Assembly: GCA_037039685.1 (NCBI GenBank)
Contig: JAWNGF010000009.1
Span: 930,001-994,000, forward strand
Direction: 5' to 3'
Length of the DNA: 64,000 bases
DNA from: Ceratobasidium sp. AG-K
Taxonomy: Eukaryota; Basidiomycota; Agaricomycetes; Cantharellales; Ceratobasidiaceae
Part shown: positions 34,601-46,619 of the stretch, one piece after another
How the letters are laid out: each line of letters starts with the position of its first letter
How positions within the stretch are numbered: position 1 is the stretch's first letter
The notes under the pieces: generated by a model
Database searches by the model: none
Told to the model about the DNA's origin: nothing
Seen by the model: the letters and a program-made list of their open reading frames with translations, nothing else
Position numbers and translations under genes: made by a program

Positions 34601-37236
34601 ATGGCCGCTATTGCGTTATCGGCGCGAGTTATTATCAGCGGATTAATGGTACGTCTGCGGATCACCTACAATACAGACGTGTTAATGGTGGATGTATTCT
34701 CTTTAGATCGCCCCTCTCGTGTCAAGCGTACGGGCCGTTCACATGCCGATCGCGCGTCAGGCAGCAAATATCTCGTGGTTTGCCTGCCCCGATAGTGCGA
34801 TAACCCAGTGTGCGTTTTTCGACGTGCCTATGGACGTAAGTCGTGGTGTGGTCTATGATCACCATCGACATAATTCACTCACCCTAACACACTAGTACTC
34901 GAACCCAAGCGATAATGCAACTGTCTCAATATTCTTGCGCAAGTTCCCTGCTACTGTTCCTGCGGATCAGCGTCTAGGGACTGTCTTAGCCAACCCTGGG
35001 GTGAGTAGTACCGTCGTGTAACCGAACAAATCATTCACCGGCATTCACTGGCACACCAAGGGTCCCGGAGGTTCTGGAGCCGCCTGGATAGCAAGTGGCG
35101 GTGAAGCGCTCAGTAAGTATACGTAAGCTCTCCAGTTGTATGCGTATTTCTAACTATACTTTGATACGTCAGGCGCTCAGGTGGAAGGTCGCTACGACAT
35201 TCTTGGGTTCGATCCACGGTACGTCTCTGGTCTTGGGATACTATTTTAGACCAGATGTATTCAAAGTCTACTGTGCAGTGGTGTAAACCTTACTGGTCCA
35301 TCAACTGGTTGTTTCGGTTCCGAGGCAAAGTTTCTGCACCACGCTTATCAGTTACAGCTGTAGGTACATTTACATTGTGTTCGTGTTCTATACCCTGAGG
35401 TCTGTTATGATAAGCACCGGCGCGCCATTTCCACACTAGGTGGCAGCGCCGAAGAGGCACACGTCAAGAGGATCGCTGCCCTGCAGGCGGCTCACCCATT
35501 AGCATGTATGGAGAACGGAAACAAGCAGATGCTTCAGTCCGTCGGGACAGTGGCTGTCGCCCATGATATGGCAAGGATCGTCGAGGCGCTGGGAGAGGAC
35601 GGACTGAATTATCTAGGGTGAGTGTGTAGCGAATTGTACCACGTAAGCTCGGATGTTAAACTGTGGGTCCGTCAGATACTCTTATGGCACCATACTCGGA
35701 GCTACCTTCGCGGCTCTCTATCCGGACATGGTCAAGCGCATGGTGCTCGACGGAGTATCAGATGCAGAGTCCTATTTTAACGAGCCACTACAGTGGGGAC
35801 GAGACGGCATGATTGAAACGCATAAGGTTTGACGAGTCCTATCAGTTCTTGCCGATGCTAAAGTAGCAGCTAGACTTTGGACGGCTTCTTTTCGACATGC
35901 ATCGAAGCTGGACCCGAGAAATGCGCGTTCGCTAAGCCAAAGGATGGTTCGAACGAAGTACAGACTGCAGCAAGTCTACGCAAACGCCTGGACGCGATAT
36001 ATTCGAGACTGAGCAGCGATCCGTTGACTGTGGGCGATTCGCTGGCTGGTCCCGGAATCTTGAGGGCGACCGACGTTCAGCTTGGCGTCTTGGGCATTTT
36101 GTATACGCCAGAGCTTTGGCCAGATATGGCAGCGCGTAAGTCCTTGCGCATATACGGGGATTGATATCAGATTAAGTCGCAAATTGGGACATAGTTCTTA
36201 CCCAACTTGAAGCGGGGGATGGTTCGAATGTATACCCGGCACTGTATTTTTCAAATTATGAAATCCAACCGAAGCCCTATAACGAGGTAAGCACTTAGCA
36301 AGGCAAATCGGGTTTTTGCCAACCTAATCCATTTCTAGAACGTATACAATCGCTCGATGCAGATTTATGCCACAAGGGAGTCCATCGCTTCCATATTGTG
36401 CAGCGACTCTGCTTCACTTGACATCTCGGCTGACGCATACAACGGATAGTGAGTTCCTAGGCTACGTCAAGTGCTCTATTTACAGGTAGCGACAATTTCC
36501 GTGAGTTGGGAAAGATAGGCCCAGTCAGTGAGCAGTGGGCATTCATAGGTGGTATTTGTCGTGGGTGGCCCTTCCGGGCCAAGCAACGCTACGCAGGACC
36601 CTGGACAACTGAAGGGGGTCTGAAGAAAACCAGGTCAGTATATTAGTTTTTCAACGTTCTTCACGGCATGTTTATCCCGGGTACAATCCAAGATTCCCAA
36701 TTTTGTTTGTCAGCTTGGATGCGGACCCAGTTACGCCATTGGCATCGGCCGTGAAGATGAGCCGAGGCTTTGGCAATGAATCGGCCACTCTGCTGGTTCA
36801 ACATGGGTAAGAGACTTTCATCCTTTACAACGCGACCCTGTCACCGACACTCCGAGTTGCCTTAGATACGGTCATTGCTCGTAAGTTAGCGTTCTCTCGA
36901 TCGGCGTGGACTATCGTATACTAATATTGTCGTGGGTAAAACAGGACTGCGCATCCTTCTCTATGTACCGTGAAGCACATACGCAATTACTTTGTGGAAG
37001 GCGTGGTACCCGCTAACGGGACACAATGCGATCCTGAGTACGCACCGGGCTCTAATTTATGGCTCCTCTGTTGACCCCAGCCTCTTTACTTGAACAGACC
37101 AGGGTTTATCTACCCACCAAGTAACACTACAAGTGCAAAACGTGCAACTCTCCAACTGAGTAAACAGGATGAAGAGCTATTAGGAGCGCTGAAAACGGTA
37201 CATAATACCAGGCGTATACTGGCGCCGCACTTGTAA
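34601..37236 (+). pseudogene. TAP-type secreted alpha/beta hydrolase, copy B, one frameshift
   Basis: Same gene structure as copies D and E. ATG 34601 (MAAIALSARVIISGLM) aligns with the other starts; an upstream in-frame ATG at 34562 is possible. Almost the whole protein is readable: WFACPDSAITQCAFFDVPMD, NPGGPGGSGAAW, GRYDILGFDPR, the nucleophile segment YSYGTILGATFAALYPD (Ser codon 35680-35682), VLDGVSDAESYF, LFSTCIEAGPEKCAF, FVSLDADPVTPLASAVK and HGYGHC, ending at TAA 37234-37236. In the exon after the intron at 35361-35415 a base is missing compared with D and E, so PFPH runs straight into TAG at 35437-35439, and no alternative splice site I tried restores the frame. With only this one defect it may be a young pseudogene, an allele or a sequencing error. 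Confidence 0.7.
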
Positions 37237-37979
37237 TATTTGGGGAGCTGTCGCAGCGGCCACTTCCACGCCCTATTTCTGTATTGATGGCCAAGACTAC
37301 TAGATCACTCATGTGTAATATCTTGGACTTTGAATCGCCCATCGAGGATTTGTTGTGGTTGTGATGTGCACAATGGATGACACCTCAAAGATCTGCGCCG
37401 GGCGCTTCAACTACATGATCAATACACTTATGTTAGACAAACACCATTCTGGTTTCCCCATTCGAGCCCCTTTGCGGTTAACTTTGTCCATCGCCTTCAT
37501 AGCCTCCATAAAACAATTTGGAAGCCTCGAAAAATGAAGGCCTGGGTATGAAGCGACTGGTAGATCCAATGGAGCAGAATGCGGCCGACAGCGTCTTAGT
37601 GGCATGGGTGGTTCTAGCTTTGTAAATGTAAATGTTGCAATTGGGGCCTGGGAGCAAGGTTTGATCCAACAGGAGACCTCCAACGCTCCGTGCAGACGGA
37701 CCGCGGCGGAGGACCGAGTTTAACGTGCATAGACAGTTGCCGCCCCGCATAACACGAGGTATATCTGGGGTCACGGAATGACGTAGGCTGGAGCATATCT
37801 CGGTGAAGAACCTGATACCAAGTTCACCGGCACGTCCACACCGGTTTACTCGGTTTTTGCGATGACAAAGTGGGGGCGACATGCGCCCCGTTGGACACAG
37901 CTGAATAGCATGAGTAGACTTAAACACGCCCTTGCCGACAGTTATTTACGCCCCAGAGCTACGTATTGACGATTGAGTT
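37237..37979. other. spacer in hydrolase array with duplicated 5' region
   Basis: Between copies B and C. The right 370 bp repeat the region before the other array copies; for example 37610-37720 resembles 43140-43260. No gene. Confidence 0.6.
37771..37873 (+). repeat. hydrolase upstream block, copy C
   Basis: About 100-bp block with GACGTAGGCTGGAGCATATC and CGATGACAAAGTGG, ending about 107 nt before the copy C ATG. Confidence 0.75.
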
Positions 37980-38490
37980 ATGCCTGATTTCTCGATATGG
38001 GAACAAATTATTACTGGCGGATTGATGGTGCGTTCATAGTCACAAGATGGATGCATAGATAGCCTACCTTTATTTTATTTTATTTAGATCACCTCTTTTG
38101 CGCCTTACATCCGGGTGGCTCACATACAAACCGCCCGTTAGGCAGCAAACATACCATGGTTCGCCTGCCCTGACAGCGAAACAACACAGTGTGCGTTCTT
38201 CGGCGTGCCTATGGATGTAAGTTGCGGTGCAGCCTACTCTCACGATCGACTTAAAGTACTAACCTAACACGCCAGTACTCGGATCCGAGCAACAATGCGA
38301 CCGTCTCGATATTCATGCGCGAGTTCCCTGCCACTGTTCCTGCGGACCAGCGGCTAGGGACTATCCTGGTCAACTCTGGGGCGAGTCGTGTCGCACTCGA
38401 TGATATTACCTGTTTACAAATGTCGAATTGCAGGGTCCTGGGGGGTCTGTGGCGACCTGGGCTGTGAGCAGCGGCGAAGCGCTAAGTGAC
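37980..38490 (+). pseudogene. TAP-type hydrolase, truncated copy C
   Basis: Only the first four exons of the family remain. ATG 37980 opens MPDFSIWEQIITGGLM, then the LAPNVRA-equivalent exon, which carries CGTTAG in place of the CGTCAG of other copies, creating an in-frame stop near 38138. WFACPDSETTQCAFFGVPMD and SNNATVSIFMREFPATVPADQ are readable. The next exon has lost the GPGGSG consensus (GPGGSVATW) and homology ends after GEALS at about 38490. Intron 3 starts with GC. This is a dead fragment between copies B and D. Confidence 0.85.
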
Positions 38491-39363
38491 TTTACTGCTG
38501 GGTAGTTTGTCAAGAGGGACAGTAGCTGAAATGAGCGCCGGGGCAACCCTTGTATGCGCAAAACAGAAGGCATTGTTTCACATCGTACTAATGTAGAAGG
38601 TCGCGTGTTCAGGAAGCCCTGGATCGGAAAGTAACGGGCGACGCAGTGGAACAAGAAGTGGCTGAAGCCGCCTTCGCCATCATGGGGGCCAATCGTGGCC
38701 GTGTTAGTGTAGACGTTGGAGCTCGATAACAAGAGCTAGCTAATCTCATGAAGGGAGTGGATGCTATAATTACACTGATGTTTGGCCGAGGAATCAGTTT
38801 GACGCGCATATACAACTATCATCCGGCGTGATACAGCCTCATGCTGATTGATATAGAGCGCTGGAACCACACCATACAGGGTCCCACTAGCTCACGTACT
38901 GTCGGGCCAGTCGGCGATGACGAAAAGCACACACGTTGCCAACACAGCGCAAAAATCGAGGTGTTTTGAGCCTGGTATCTTTTGCGTAACATGGCAACTT
39001 CCCGTCCAACCTTTCTACGGCATTGTCGCCCCTCTTCATTCTAAACTGTGTGGGCGTGTTTGCAGTGTTTTGACATAATCAGGGGTCACAGCCTCTATAC
39101 ATCAGTGCCGTGAGCGATGTTCTGCTGATCTTCGCGGTGCTATGCAAGGCAGGTCTCCAGTCACGCAATGACGTAGGTTGGAGCAAATCTTGGTGGAGAG
39201 CCTGACGCCAAGTTGATCGGCATGTCCGCAACAGTTTACTCGGCTTCGCGATGACGATGTGGAGACACTGCACACTTCCCTCAGGTAAGTCACGACTAGC
39301 GTGAAGATACTTAAATATGTCCCCCCCAGCGGTTGTTTGGGCCCCATAGTCATGTATTGGACC
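38491..39363. other. spacer in hydrolase array with duplicated 5' region
   Basis: Between copies C and D. Contains the upstream block of D at 39161-39262. No supported gene. Confidence 0.6.
39161..39262 (+). repeat. hydrolase upstream block, copy D
   Basis: About 100-bp block with GACGTAGGTTGGAGCAAATC and TTACTCGGCTTCGCGATGAC, ending about 100 nt before the copy D ATG. Confidence 0.75.
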
Positions 39364-41973
39364 ATGCCTGCTATCTCGACATTGGCCCGAGTTACCATAG
39401 GCGGGTTAACAGTATGTGAACGAACGACCTACAGGCTAAGTGAATGAATGACACACCTTGGTTTACGCAGATCATCTCTCTTGCACCAAACGTCCGTGCA
39501 GTCCATGTGCCAATTACACGTCAGGCGGCAAGCATATCATGGTTCGCCTGTCCTGATAGCGCAACAACCCAGTGTGCGTTCTTTGACGTGCCTATGGACG
39601 TAAGTCGTGGTGTAGCCTATGCTCACGGCCGACCTAGGTTACTAACCTAATACGCCAGTACTCGGATCCGAGCAACAATGCGACCGTCTCGATATTCATG
39701 CGCAAGTTTCCTGCCACTGTTCCAGCGGATCAACGTCTGGGGACGATCCTAGTCAACCCTGGGGTAAGTCGCGCTGCCATTGGACGCGATGACCTGTTGA
39801 ACCATGCTCGATTTAAGGGCCCGGGAGGCTCCGGGGCAACCTGGGCCGCGCTTGGCGGCGAAGCCCTAAGTAAGTTACTCAATTTTATCGCATGTATGCG
39901 TGTCCACAACCTGACTTCTATATCAGGTACACAGGTGGGGGGTCGATACGACATATTGGGGTTCGACCCACGGTACGTCCGTGTGTTTAGAGAGACGATC
40001 GTAAACCAAGGGCCCTCAACACCCCGCCGCAGTGGTGTAAACCTTACTGGTCCATCAAATGCTTGTTTCGATTCTGAGGCAAAGTTCCTGCACCAGACCT
40101 ATCAGTTGCAGTTGTAAGCATTGTTCGACGTTTCATCCTACATAGACTGAGACATCCCAAGGGCCGGTGCACCATTTCCGCATGTAGGCGGTAGTGCTGA
40201 AAAGGAGAACGTGAAGAGGATCGCAGCTTTGCAAGCTATTTATCCAATAGCCTGCTTAAAGAACGGAAACAAGCAGATGCTTGAATCTGTCGGTACAGTA
40301 GCTGTTGCCCAAGACATGGCAAAGATCGTTGAGGCGTTAGGGGAGGACGGGCTAAACTACCTAGGGTGGGTGTGCCAACAAATAGCACCGCGCTGAGCCG
40401 CTGAGCCCCGAGCCGGTCAGATACTCTTATGGCACAATACTCGGAGCCACCTTTGCAGCACTCTATCCAGGCATGGTTAAACGCATGGTGCTCGACAGTG
40501 TGTCCGACGCAGAGGCCTACTTTAGCGGTCCGCTCCAATGGGGGCGAGATACCATGATCGACACACACAAGGTCTAGCCACCGCTACCAAGTTTCGCGGA
40601 CACTGATAGCGTGTATAGACTCTTGATGGCCTCTTTTCGACATGCATCGAAGCTGGACCCGAGAAATGCGCATTCGCCAAGTCAACGAACGGCTCTCAAC
40701 AAGTGCAGACCGTAGCGAGTCTTCGCAAACGCCTGAACGCGATATATTCGAGACTTAGCAACGAGCCGTTGACTGTCAATGATTCGCCCGCTGGCCCTGG
40801 AGTGCTGAAGGCGGCCGATATTCAGACGACCCTCTTCGGCCTTTTATACATGCCGCGAACTTGGTCGGGTTTGACAGAGGGTGAGCGCTCCTGGACCTGA
40901 AGGGCCCGTGATCACACTAAGTTGTGGACCTCCATACAGCCCTTGCGCAGCTCGAAATGGGGTATGGCTCAGACATTTATGGGGGCCTGTATGGCTCATA
41001 CTATGAAATCCAACCGAAGCCCTACAGCGAGGTAAGCGCCCAGCGAGACGATCAGCCTAATATTGACCGATTCCGTCGTTAGAATGTCTATAATCGCTCC
41101 ATGCAGATCTATGATACAAGAGAGTCTATGATTTCCATCATTTGTAGCGACTCTGCTCCGCTGAACACATCAATCGACGCATACAGCGATTAGTGAGTTT
41201 CAGCACCATCGTCATCAATCAATCAACTTACAGGAAATGGTAGCTTCCGCGAGTTGGGAAAGATAAGCCCAGTAGGGGAACAATGGGCTCTTATAATGGG
41301 TGCTTGTCGTGGGTGGCCATTCCGAGCAAAGCAGCGCTACACGGGGCCCTGGACGACTGGAAAGGGCCTGCAGAGGACGCGGTCAGTATATTGGTGACGA
41401 AAACCTTTGTGGGTGTGCTCACCCTGACACGACTCAAGATTTCCGATTCTGTTCATCAGCTTGGACGCAGATCCAGTCGCGCCACTGACATCGGCTGTGA
41501 AGATGAGCCGAGGTTTTGGTAGTGAATCTGCCACTCTGCTGATTCAGCACGGGTAGGAAAGTACTCATCCCCTGCAACGCATCACTGACAATGATTCTCC
41601 GTCTTTGTTTAGATATGGCCATCCCTCGTAAGCTAACGTCCTCTCGGTACGGGGGTGCATATGCTAATGTCGCGATTGATGCAACAGGACTGCTCATCCA
41701 TCTCTATGTACGATGAAGCACGTACAAGACTACTTTGTGAACGGCACAGTCCCTACTAACGGGACTCGTTGCGATCCTGAGTAAGCTCCAGGCATCAATT
41801 TAGTATAGCCCTATTAAGCCCCCTCCCCTCGTAGACCGGGATTTATCTATCCACTGAGTAACAGCACAAGTGCGAAACGCGAAGTTCACCAACTGAGTAA
41901 ACAGGATGAGGAGATGCTAGGGGCGCTGGAAACCATAGATAGCACTAGACGTAAACTGGCGCCAGTGCTGTAG
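39364..41973 (+). CDS. TAP-type secreted alpha/beta hydrolase (tripeptidyl aminopeptidase-like), copy D
   Basis: Probable secreted peptidase-like hydrolase of the alpha/beta fold with a TAP C-terminal domain. Sixteen exons sum to 1779 nt, i.e. 592 residues, with every phase consistent, so the gene is intact. The N-terminus (MPAISTLARVTIGGLTIISL...NVRA) looks like a signal peptide, and an in-frame ATG at 39352 would add four residues. Landmarks are CPDSATTQCAFFDVPMDYSD, the oxyanion-side NPGGPGGSG, RYDILGFDPRG, the nucleophile elbow GYSYGTILGA with Ser224 (codon 40425-40427), the probable catalytic Asp in LFISLDADPVAP and His in HGYGHPS, followed by the TAP_C region AHPSLCTMKHVQDYFVNG. Several Cys (STCIEAGPEKC, CRGW) suit an extracellular protein. 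Substrate specificity is unknown. It shares long near-identical tracts with copy E. Confidence 0.9.
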
Positions 41974-43480
41974 TGCTCTGAGACCCGTCGCAACAACTTT
42001 TCTGCCACCCTCGTCTTGTAAATTTAGTGCTAGTGATGACCGATCATGAGAATGCTGTATAATTTGCTGTAATATCATCGCTATTTGAATTGTGCACCAA
42101 GCATTTGCTCCAGCGGCCGGGGTCAGAAATCCTATAGTAAACGTAGGTCGCCGCTGTTTGCCCAAGTCGAAAACTCAAGGGCACGTGAAAAATCTCGGGT
42201 AGTTGTGGTAACCCATATTCCTGGTCAGTACGATGTGTGAATGTTATCAGATAGGTGCCTTATAGCAAGTTCCAATGGGCCAGTAGGGTGTCGTGGGTGG
42301 TACCTCATGCATAAACTGAGCCCAGTGAAATATAATTTCCCTCCAGAGTAATATTGCCCGCTTGGGGAGCGCTGAGAGACCCACGAGGATCAGGAGCTTA
42401 ACTACCTCCCTCCCATAGCAGGCAATGAGTCTCATAAGGCTCCCGAGAGTTCTTTTGCCCTTGCAAACCAGTCAAGCAAACCCACCCTCTACGCTGAGGG
42501 CCAGTTGGGTGACACAACGGGAGCTCGGGAGCATAAAGCAAGCATCGGATATCAAAATCCGCCATTTCCGCGCTCCCCCTACTCTTGAGCGCTTGGGAAC
42601 ATCATTTCAAATTCGGCGGACCATGAGCGCTAAGGAGATAATCGGAGCACCCACCTTGGGATAATTTTCCAGGCCTTTAGAGCCCGGAGGAACCCGAGGA
42701 GGCCTAGAGGTAGCCTCCATTGCAAGTGCCTCGCTTGGTCACAGACTAGGTTCAATAAACGGCATAAGCAGATAAATCAGACCCATAATACTCCTTAGAG
42801 CGATACACTAATATATTTTTCAATTTCACATTTACTCCACTATCTCCTTAAGTGTGCTGTTTCTCTCCGAGTACCCCGAGTTCATTGGAGGAGACAGATC
42901 AAATTGGGTATATGCCCTGGGAAGTTTAGAGCCGAGGAGGCAAGATATTTGAAGAGTCCTTCAGAAAGTTATATATATCGACTAGGCTGTTTTGAATGAC
43001 GTGTGAGGATATACCATCTCAACAGGCATGGCACACCGGGTGTCTACCCCACCGGGGTGGTAGCCTTGAGGAGAGGAAGACCCGTTTCGGCGTACCAAGA
43101 GATGCGGTGAGGTAAATGTGGCCAGCGCATTCACAGCATGGGCGCCACTTCTAACTGCGTAAATGTAGGTGTTGGAGCTTGGGAGCAAGGAGCGATCCAA
43201 TGGGAAGACTTCGATTCTATGCGCAGGCTTACCCCTGCCCGAGTTTGACGCGCACCACAGCGGCCGTTCCGCGTGGCATGCATTATGTCCATAGCGAGCA
43301 TAATTGCGTGGAAAGCCTGATGCCAAGCTCACCAGCGGTAGTCCGCAACAGCTTATTGGAACACCGCGCTGACAAAGCGAAGACTACAAACACGCCTTGA
43401 ACACAGCCCTGGTGAACACGCATTTGCTTAAATACGATCAAGCCAACAGTTGGTTGAGTCCCAGAGCGATATATTACACC
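41974..43480. other. spacer between hydrolase copies D and E
   Basis: 1.5 kb. The last 500 bp repeat the region found before the other copies; 42000-42950 shows nothing I can assign. Confidence 0.6.
43281..43382 (+). repeat. hydrolase upstream block, copy E
   Basis: Contains AATTGCGTGGAAAGCCTGAT and GCCAAGCTCACCAGC, ending about 100 nt before the copy E ATG. More diverged than copies C and D. Confidence 0.7.
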
Positions 43481-46096
43481 ATGGGTACTACTTCGATATG
43501 GAGACAAATTATCATCGGCGGATTGACGGTATGCCTCCGGAGCGGCAATGATATAGATGCATAAGTGACCTTATTTTACGCAGATCACCTCTCTTACGCC
43601 AAACGTCCGTGCAGTCCATGTGCCAATTACACGTCAGGCGGCAAACATATCATGGTTCGCCTGTCCTGATAGCGCAACAACCCAGTGTGCGTTCTTTGAC
43701 GTGCCTATGGACGTAAGTCGTAGTGTAGCTTATGCTCACGGCCGACCTAGGTTACTAACCTAATACGCCAGTACTCGGATCCGAGCAACAATGCGACCGT
43801 CTCGATATTCATGCGTAAGTTCCCTGCCACTGTTCCAGCGGATCAACGTCTGGGGACGATCCTAGTCAACCCTGGGGTGAGTCGCTTTGCCATTGGATTC
43901 AATGGCTTATTTACCAACCTCTACTTGAAGGGTCCGGGAGGGTCCGGGAGCTACTGGGCAGCACTCGCCGCCAAATCTCTAAGTAAGATACATAAGCTCC
44001 CCTTATATATGCGTATCTCTAACCTCAATTCGACATGCCAGGCACGCAGGTGGAAGGCCGCTACGACATCCTCGGATTCGACCCACGGTACGTCCCTGTG
44101 CCTCGAGTGACCGTTGTAGCCTAATGATGCTCCCTGCGCCACTGTACAGCGGGGTAAATCTTACCGGTCCGTCGAATGGTTGCTTCGACTCCGAGGCAAA
44201 GGTCCTACACCACACCCATCAGTTGAATTTGTAAGTACTGTTTATCGCTCCCATCCTACACAAGCTGAGACATTTTAAGGGTCGGCGCACCGTTTCCTCA
44301 CATAGGTGGTAATGCCGGAATCGAGCAAGTAAAGAAGATCGCCGCTTTGCAAGCTATTTATCCAACAGCCTGCTCAAAGAAGGGAAACAAACAGATGCTT
44401 CAGTACATGGGGACAGTTGAAGTCGCCCAAGACATGGCAAAGATCGTTGAGGCGTTAGGGGAGGACGGACTAAACTACCTAGGGTGGGTGTGTCAATAAA
44501 TAGCACCGCACCTAGCCGCTGAGCCCTGAGACGGTCAGATACTCTTATGGCACTATACTCGGAGCTACCTTTGCAGCTCTCTATCCAGGCATGGTTAAGC
44601 GCATGGTGCTCGACGGGGTGTCCGACGCAGAGGCCTACTTTAGCGGTCCGCTACAATGGGGACGAGCTAGCCTGACCGACACACACAAGGTTTGACCACT
44701 CCTACCAGGTCTTACTGTACTGAGATGGTGTCTAGACATTCCATGGCTTCTTTTCGACATGCATCGAAGCTGGACCCGAGAAATGCGCCTTCGCTAAGCC
44801 AATGAATGGCTCCCAACAGGTGCAAACCGTAGAAAGCCTGGGCGAACGCCTGGACGCAATATATTCGAAACTTCGCAGAGAGCCGTTGACGGTAGACGAT
44901 TCACTCGCTGGTCCTGGAGTCCTGAAGGCTTCCGACGTTCAGGCGCTCTTCTTTGCCCTTTCATACACGCCAAAGTATTGGTCAGGTTTGACGGAGTGTG
45001 AGTGCTTCCGGATCTCAGCGAATTGCTCTAAGGCTAAGCTGGGAATCTACATATAGCCCTCGTACAGCTTGAAATGGGATATGGTGCAGATCTATATGGG
45101 GTGCTATATGGCCCATACTATGGAACTCAGCCGAAGCCCTATAATGAGGTAAGCGTCCAGCGAGACGATCGGCCAGGTATTGATCAGCCTTATTGTTAGA
45201 ATGTCTATAATCGCTCCATGCAGGCTTATACAACAAGAGAGTCGCTTCTCTCCATATTCTGTAGCGAATCTTCTCCGCTTGACATATCGATTGACGCATA
45301 CAGCGATTAGTGAGTTTCAGTACTACCGCCGTCTATTACCTTACTTACCGGAGATGGCAGTTTCCGTGAGCTGGGAAAGATAAGCGCGATAGGTGAACAG
45401 TGGGCTCTTATAATGGGTGCTTGTCGTGGGTGGCCATTCCGAGCAAAGCGGACCTACACGGGGCCCTGGACTACCGCAGGAGGTCTGAAGCAAACGCGGT
45501 CAGTACCTTAGTAGCTTGAACATTCCGATAGATATGCTAACTTAGTACGACCCAAGATTCCCGATCCTGTTCGTCAGTTTGGATGGGGACCCAGTCACCC
45601 CGCTGGAATCAGCTGTCAAGATGAGCCGTGGCTTCGGCAATGAGTCGGCCACTCTATTGGTTCAGCATGGGTGAGCGAGCTTCTGTCATCTACAATAATG
45701 CCCCATTAACCCTCGGCTACCTTAGATACGGTCATTGCTCGTAAGCTGGTATCCCCTTGGTGTAAGCCTACCCAAGTACTGACGTTGCGATTCCTCCAAC
45801 AGAATTGCTCATCCTTCTCTATGTACGGTGAAGTACATACGCGACTACTTTGTGAAAGGCACAGTTCCCACCAATGGAACGCAATGTGACTCTGAGTAAG
45901 CACCAGCTCGCGTCTGGTTTAGTAGTGCTGAACTGACCCCAGTCTTCACCTCTATAGACCAGGTTTCATTTACCCATTGAGTAACAGTACTAATGCAAAA
46001 CGCACATCTATTCAACGGAGCATACGGGACGAAGAGTTATTGAATGCAGTACAAGCGGTGGACGACGCTAGACGCAAGGTCGCGCCACATTTGTAA
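43481..46096 (+). CDS. TAP-type secreted alpha/beta hydrolase, copy E
   Basis: Paralogue of copy D with the same 16-exon plan, from ATG 43481 (MGTTSIWRQIIIGGLT) to TAA 46094-46096; every intron inspected joins in frame. It has WFACPDSATTQCAFFDVPMD, NPGGPGGSGSYWAALAAKS, RYDILGFDPRGVNL, the nucleophile elbow GYSYGTILGATFAALYPG (Ser codon 44543-44545), LFVSLDGDPVTPLESAVK with the probable catalytic Asp, and HGYGHCS followed by IAHPSLCTVKYIRDYFVKG. Copies D and E differ scattered over most of their length but are almost identical in 39471-39763/43584-43875, including an intron, as expected from recent gene conversion. Secretion is inferred from the weak N-terminal hydrophobic region and the Cys content. 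Substrate unknown. Confidence 0.88.
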
Positions 46097-46283
46097 CGTT
46101 ACCAGAGCTCTCACGACAGCTACTACTTCCGCGTCCTCCTTTCTGAAATTATGACCTACAATATTGTATTATTTATTTTAAATATACCGGGGGTTGAGAG
46201 TGTGAATTAATGAGCCTGGTCGCGCAAAGACAGCTCTCAAATTAACATTTCCTTGAATAATTGAAATGGCTGCCTTCTGACAT

Positions 46284-46365
46284 GACGGCTTAGCAAAGTG
46301 GTTACTGCGATTGATTAGAAATCAATTCCTCTCTGAGGGCGTAGGTTCGAGTCCTACAGTCGTCG
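46284..46365 (+). tRNA. tRNA-Ser (anticodon AGA)
   Basis: The acceptor stem GACGGCT pairs with AGTCGTC (one G-U), the discriminator is G46365, the anticodon stem ATTGA/TCAAT encloses TTAGAAA with anticodon AGA, a long variable arm (about 13 nt with a CTCTCTGAG hairpin) follows, and the T arm is GTAGG-TTCGAGT-CCTAC. The long variable arm and AGA agree on serine. No intron, no encoded CCA. A poly-T tract (TTTTT) follows within about 10 nt as Pol III terminator. Confidence 0.93.
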
Positions 46366-46619
46366 ACTCGTTTTTAAGTTTTCTCCCTACATTCTACTCC
46401 GGATTTGACAAACCTTGAACCCGACTTGGTGTATTATGGCGTTTTGAGACCGGAAATACCTCACAATTTTAGTTTGCTACTAGACAATCCATTCTGCTTG
46501 ACAAAACAGTCAAGTAGTGGGGGACATGACATCCCATGGCCATATAGTCCGCACTTATTCCAGTCTCAAGATGAAAAAAACGCATAGATATAATACAAGT
46601 GTTAATTTCATACACTACC

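Noticed and set aside
46306..46318. GGTTACTGCGATT shared by the tRNA-Ser and the end of the inverted-repeat element at 23920
   Set aside because: Only 13 nt match and the adjoining bases differ; no tRNA-derived SINE structure is present, so it is treated as chance.
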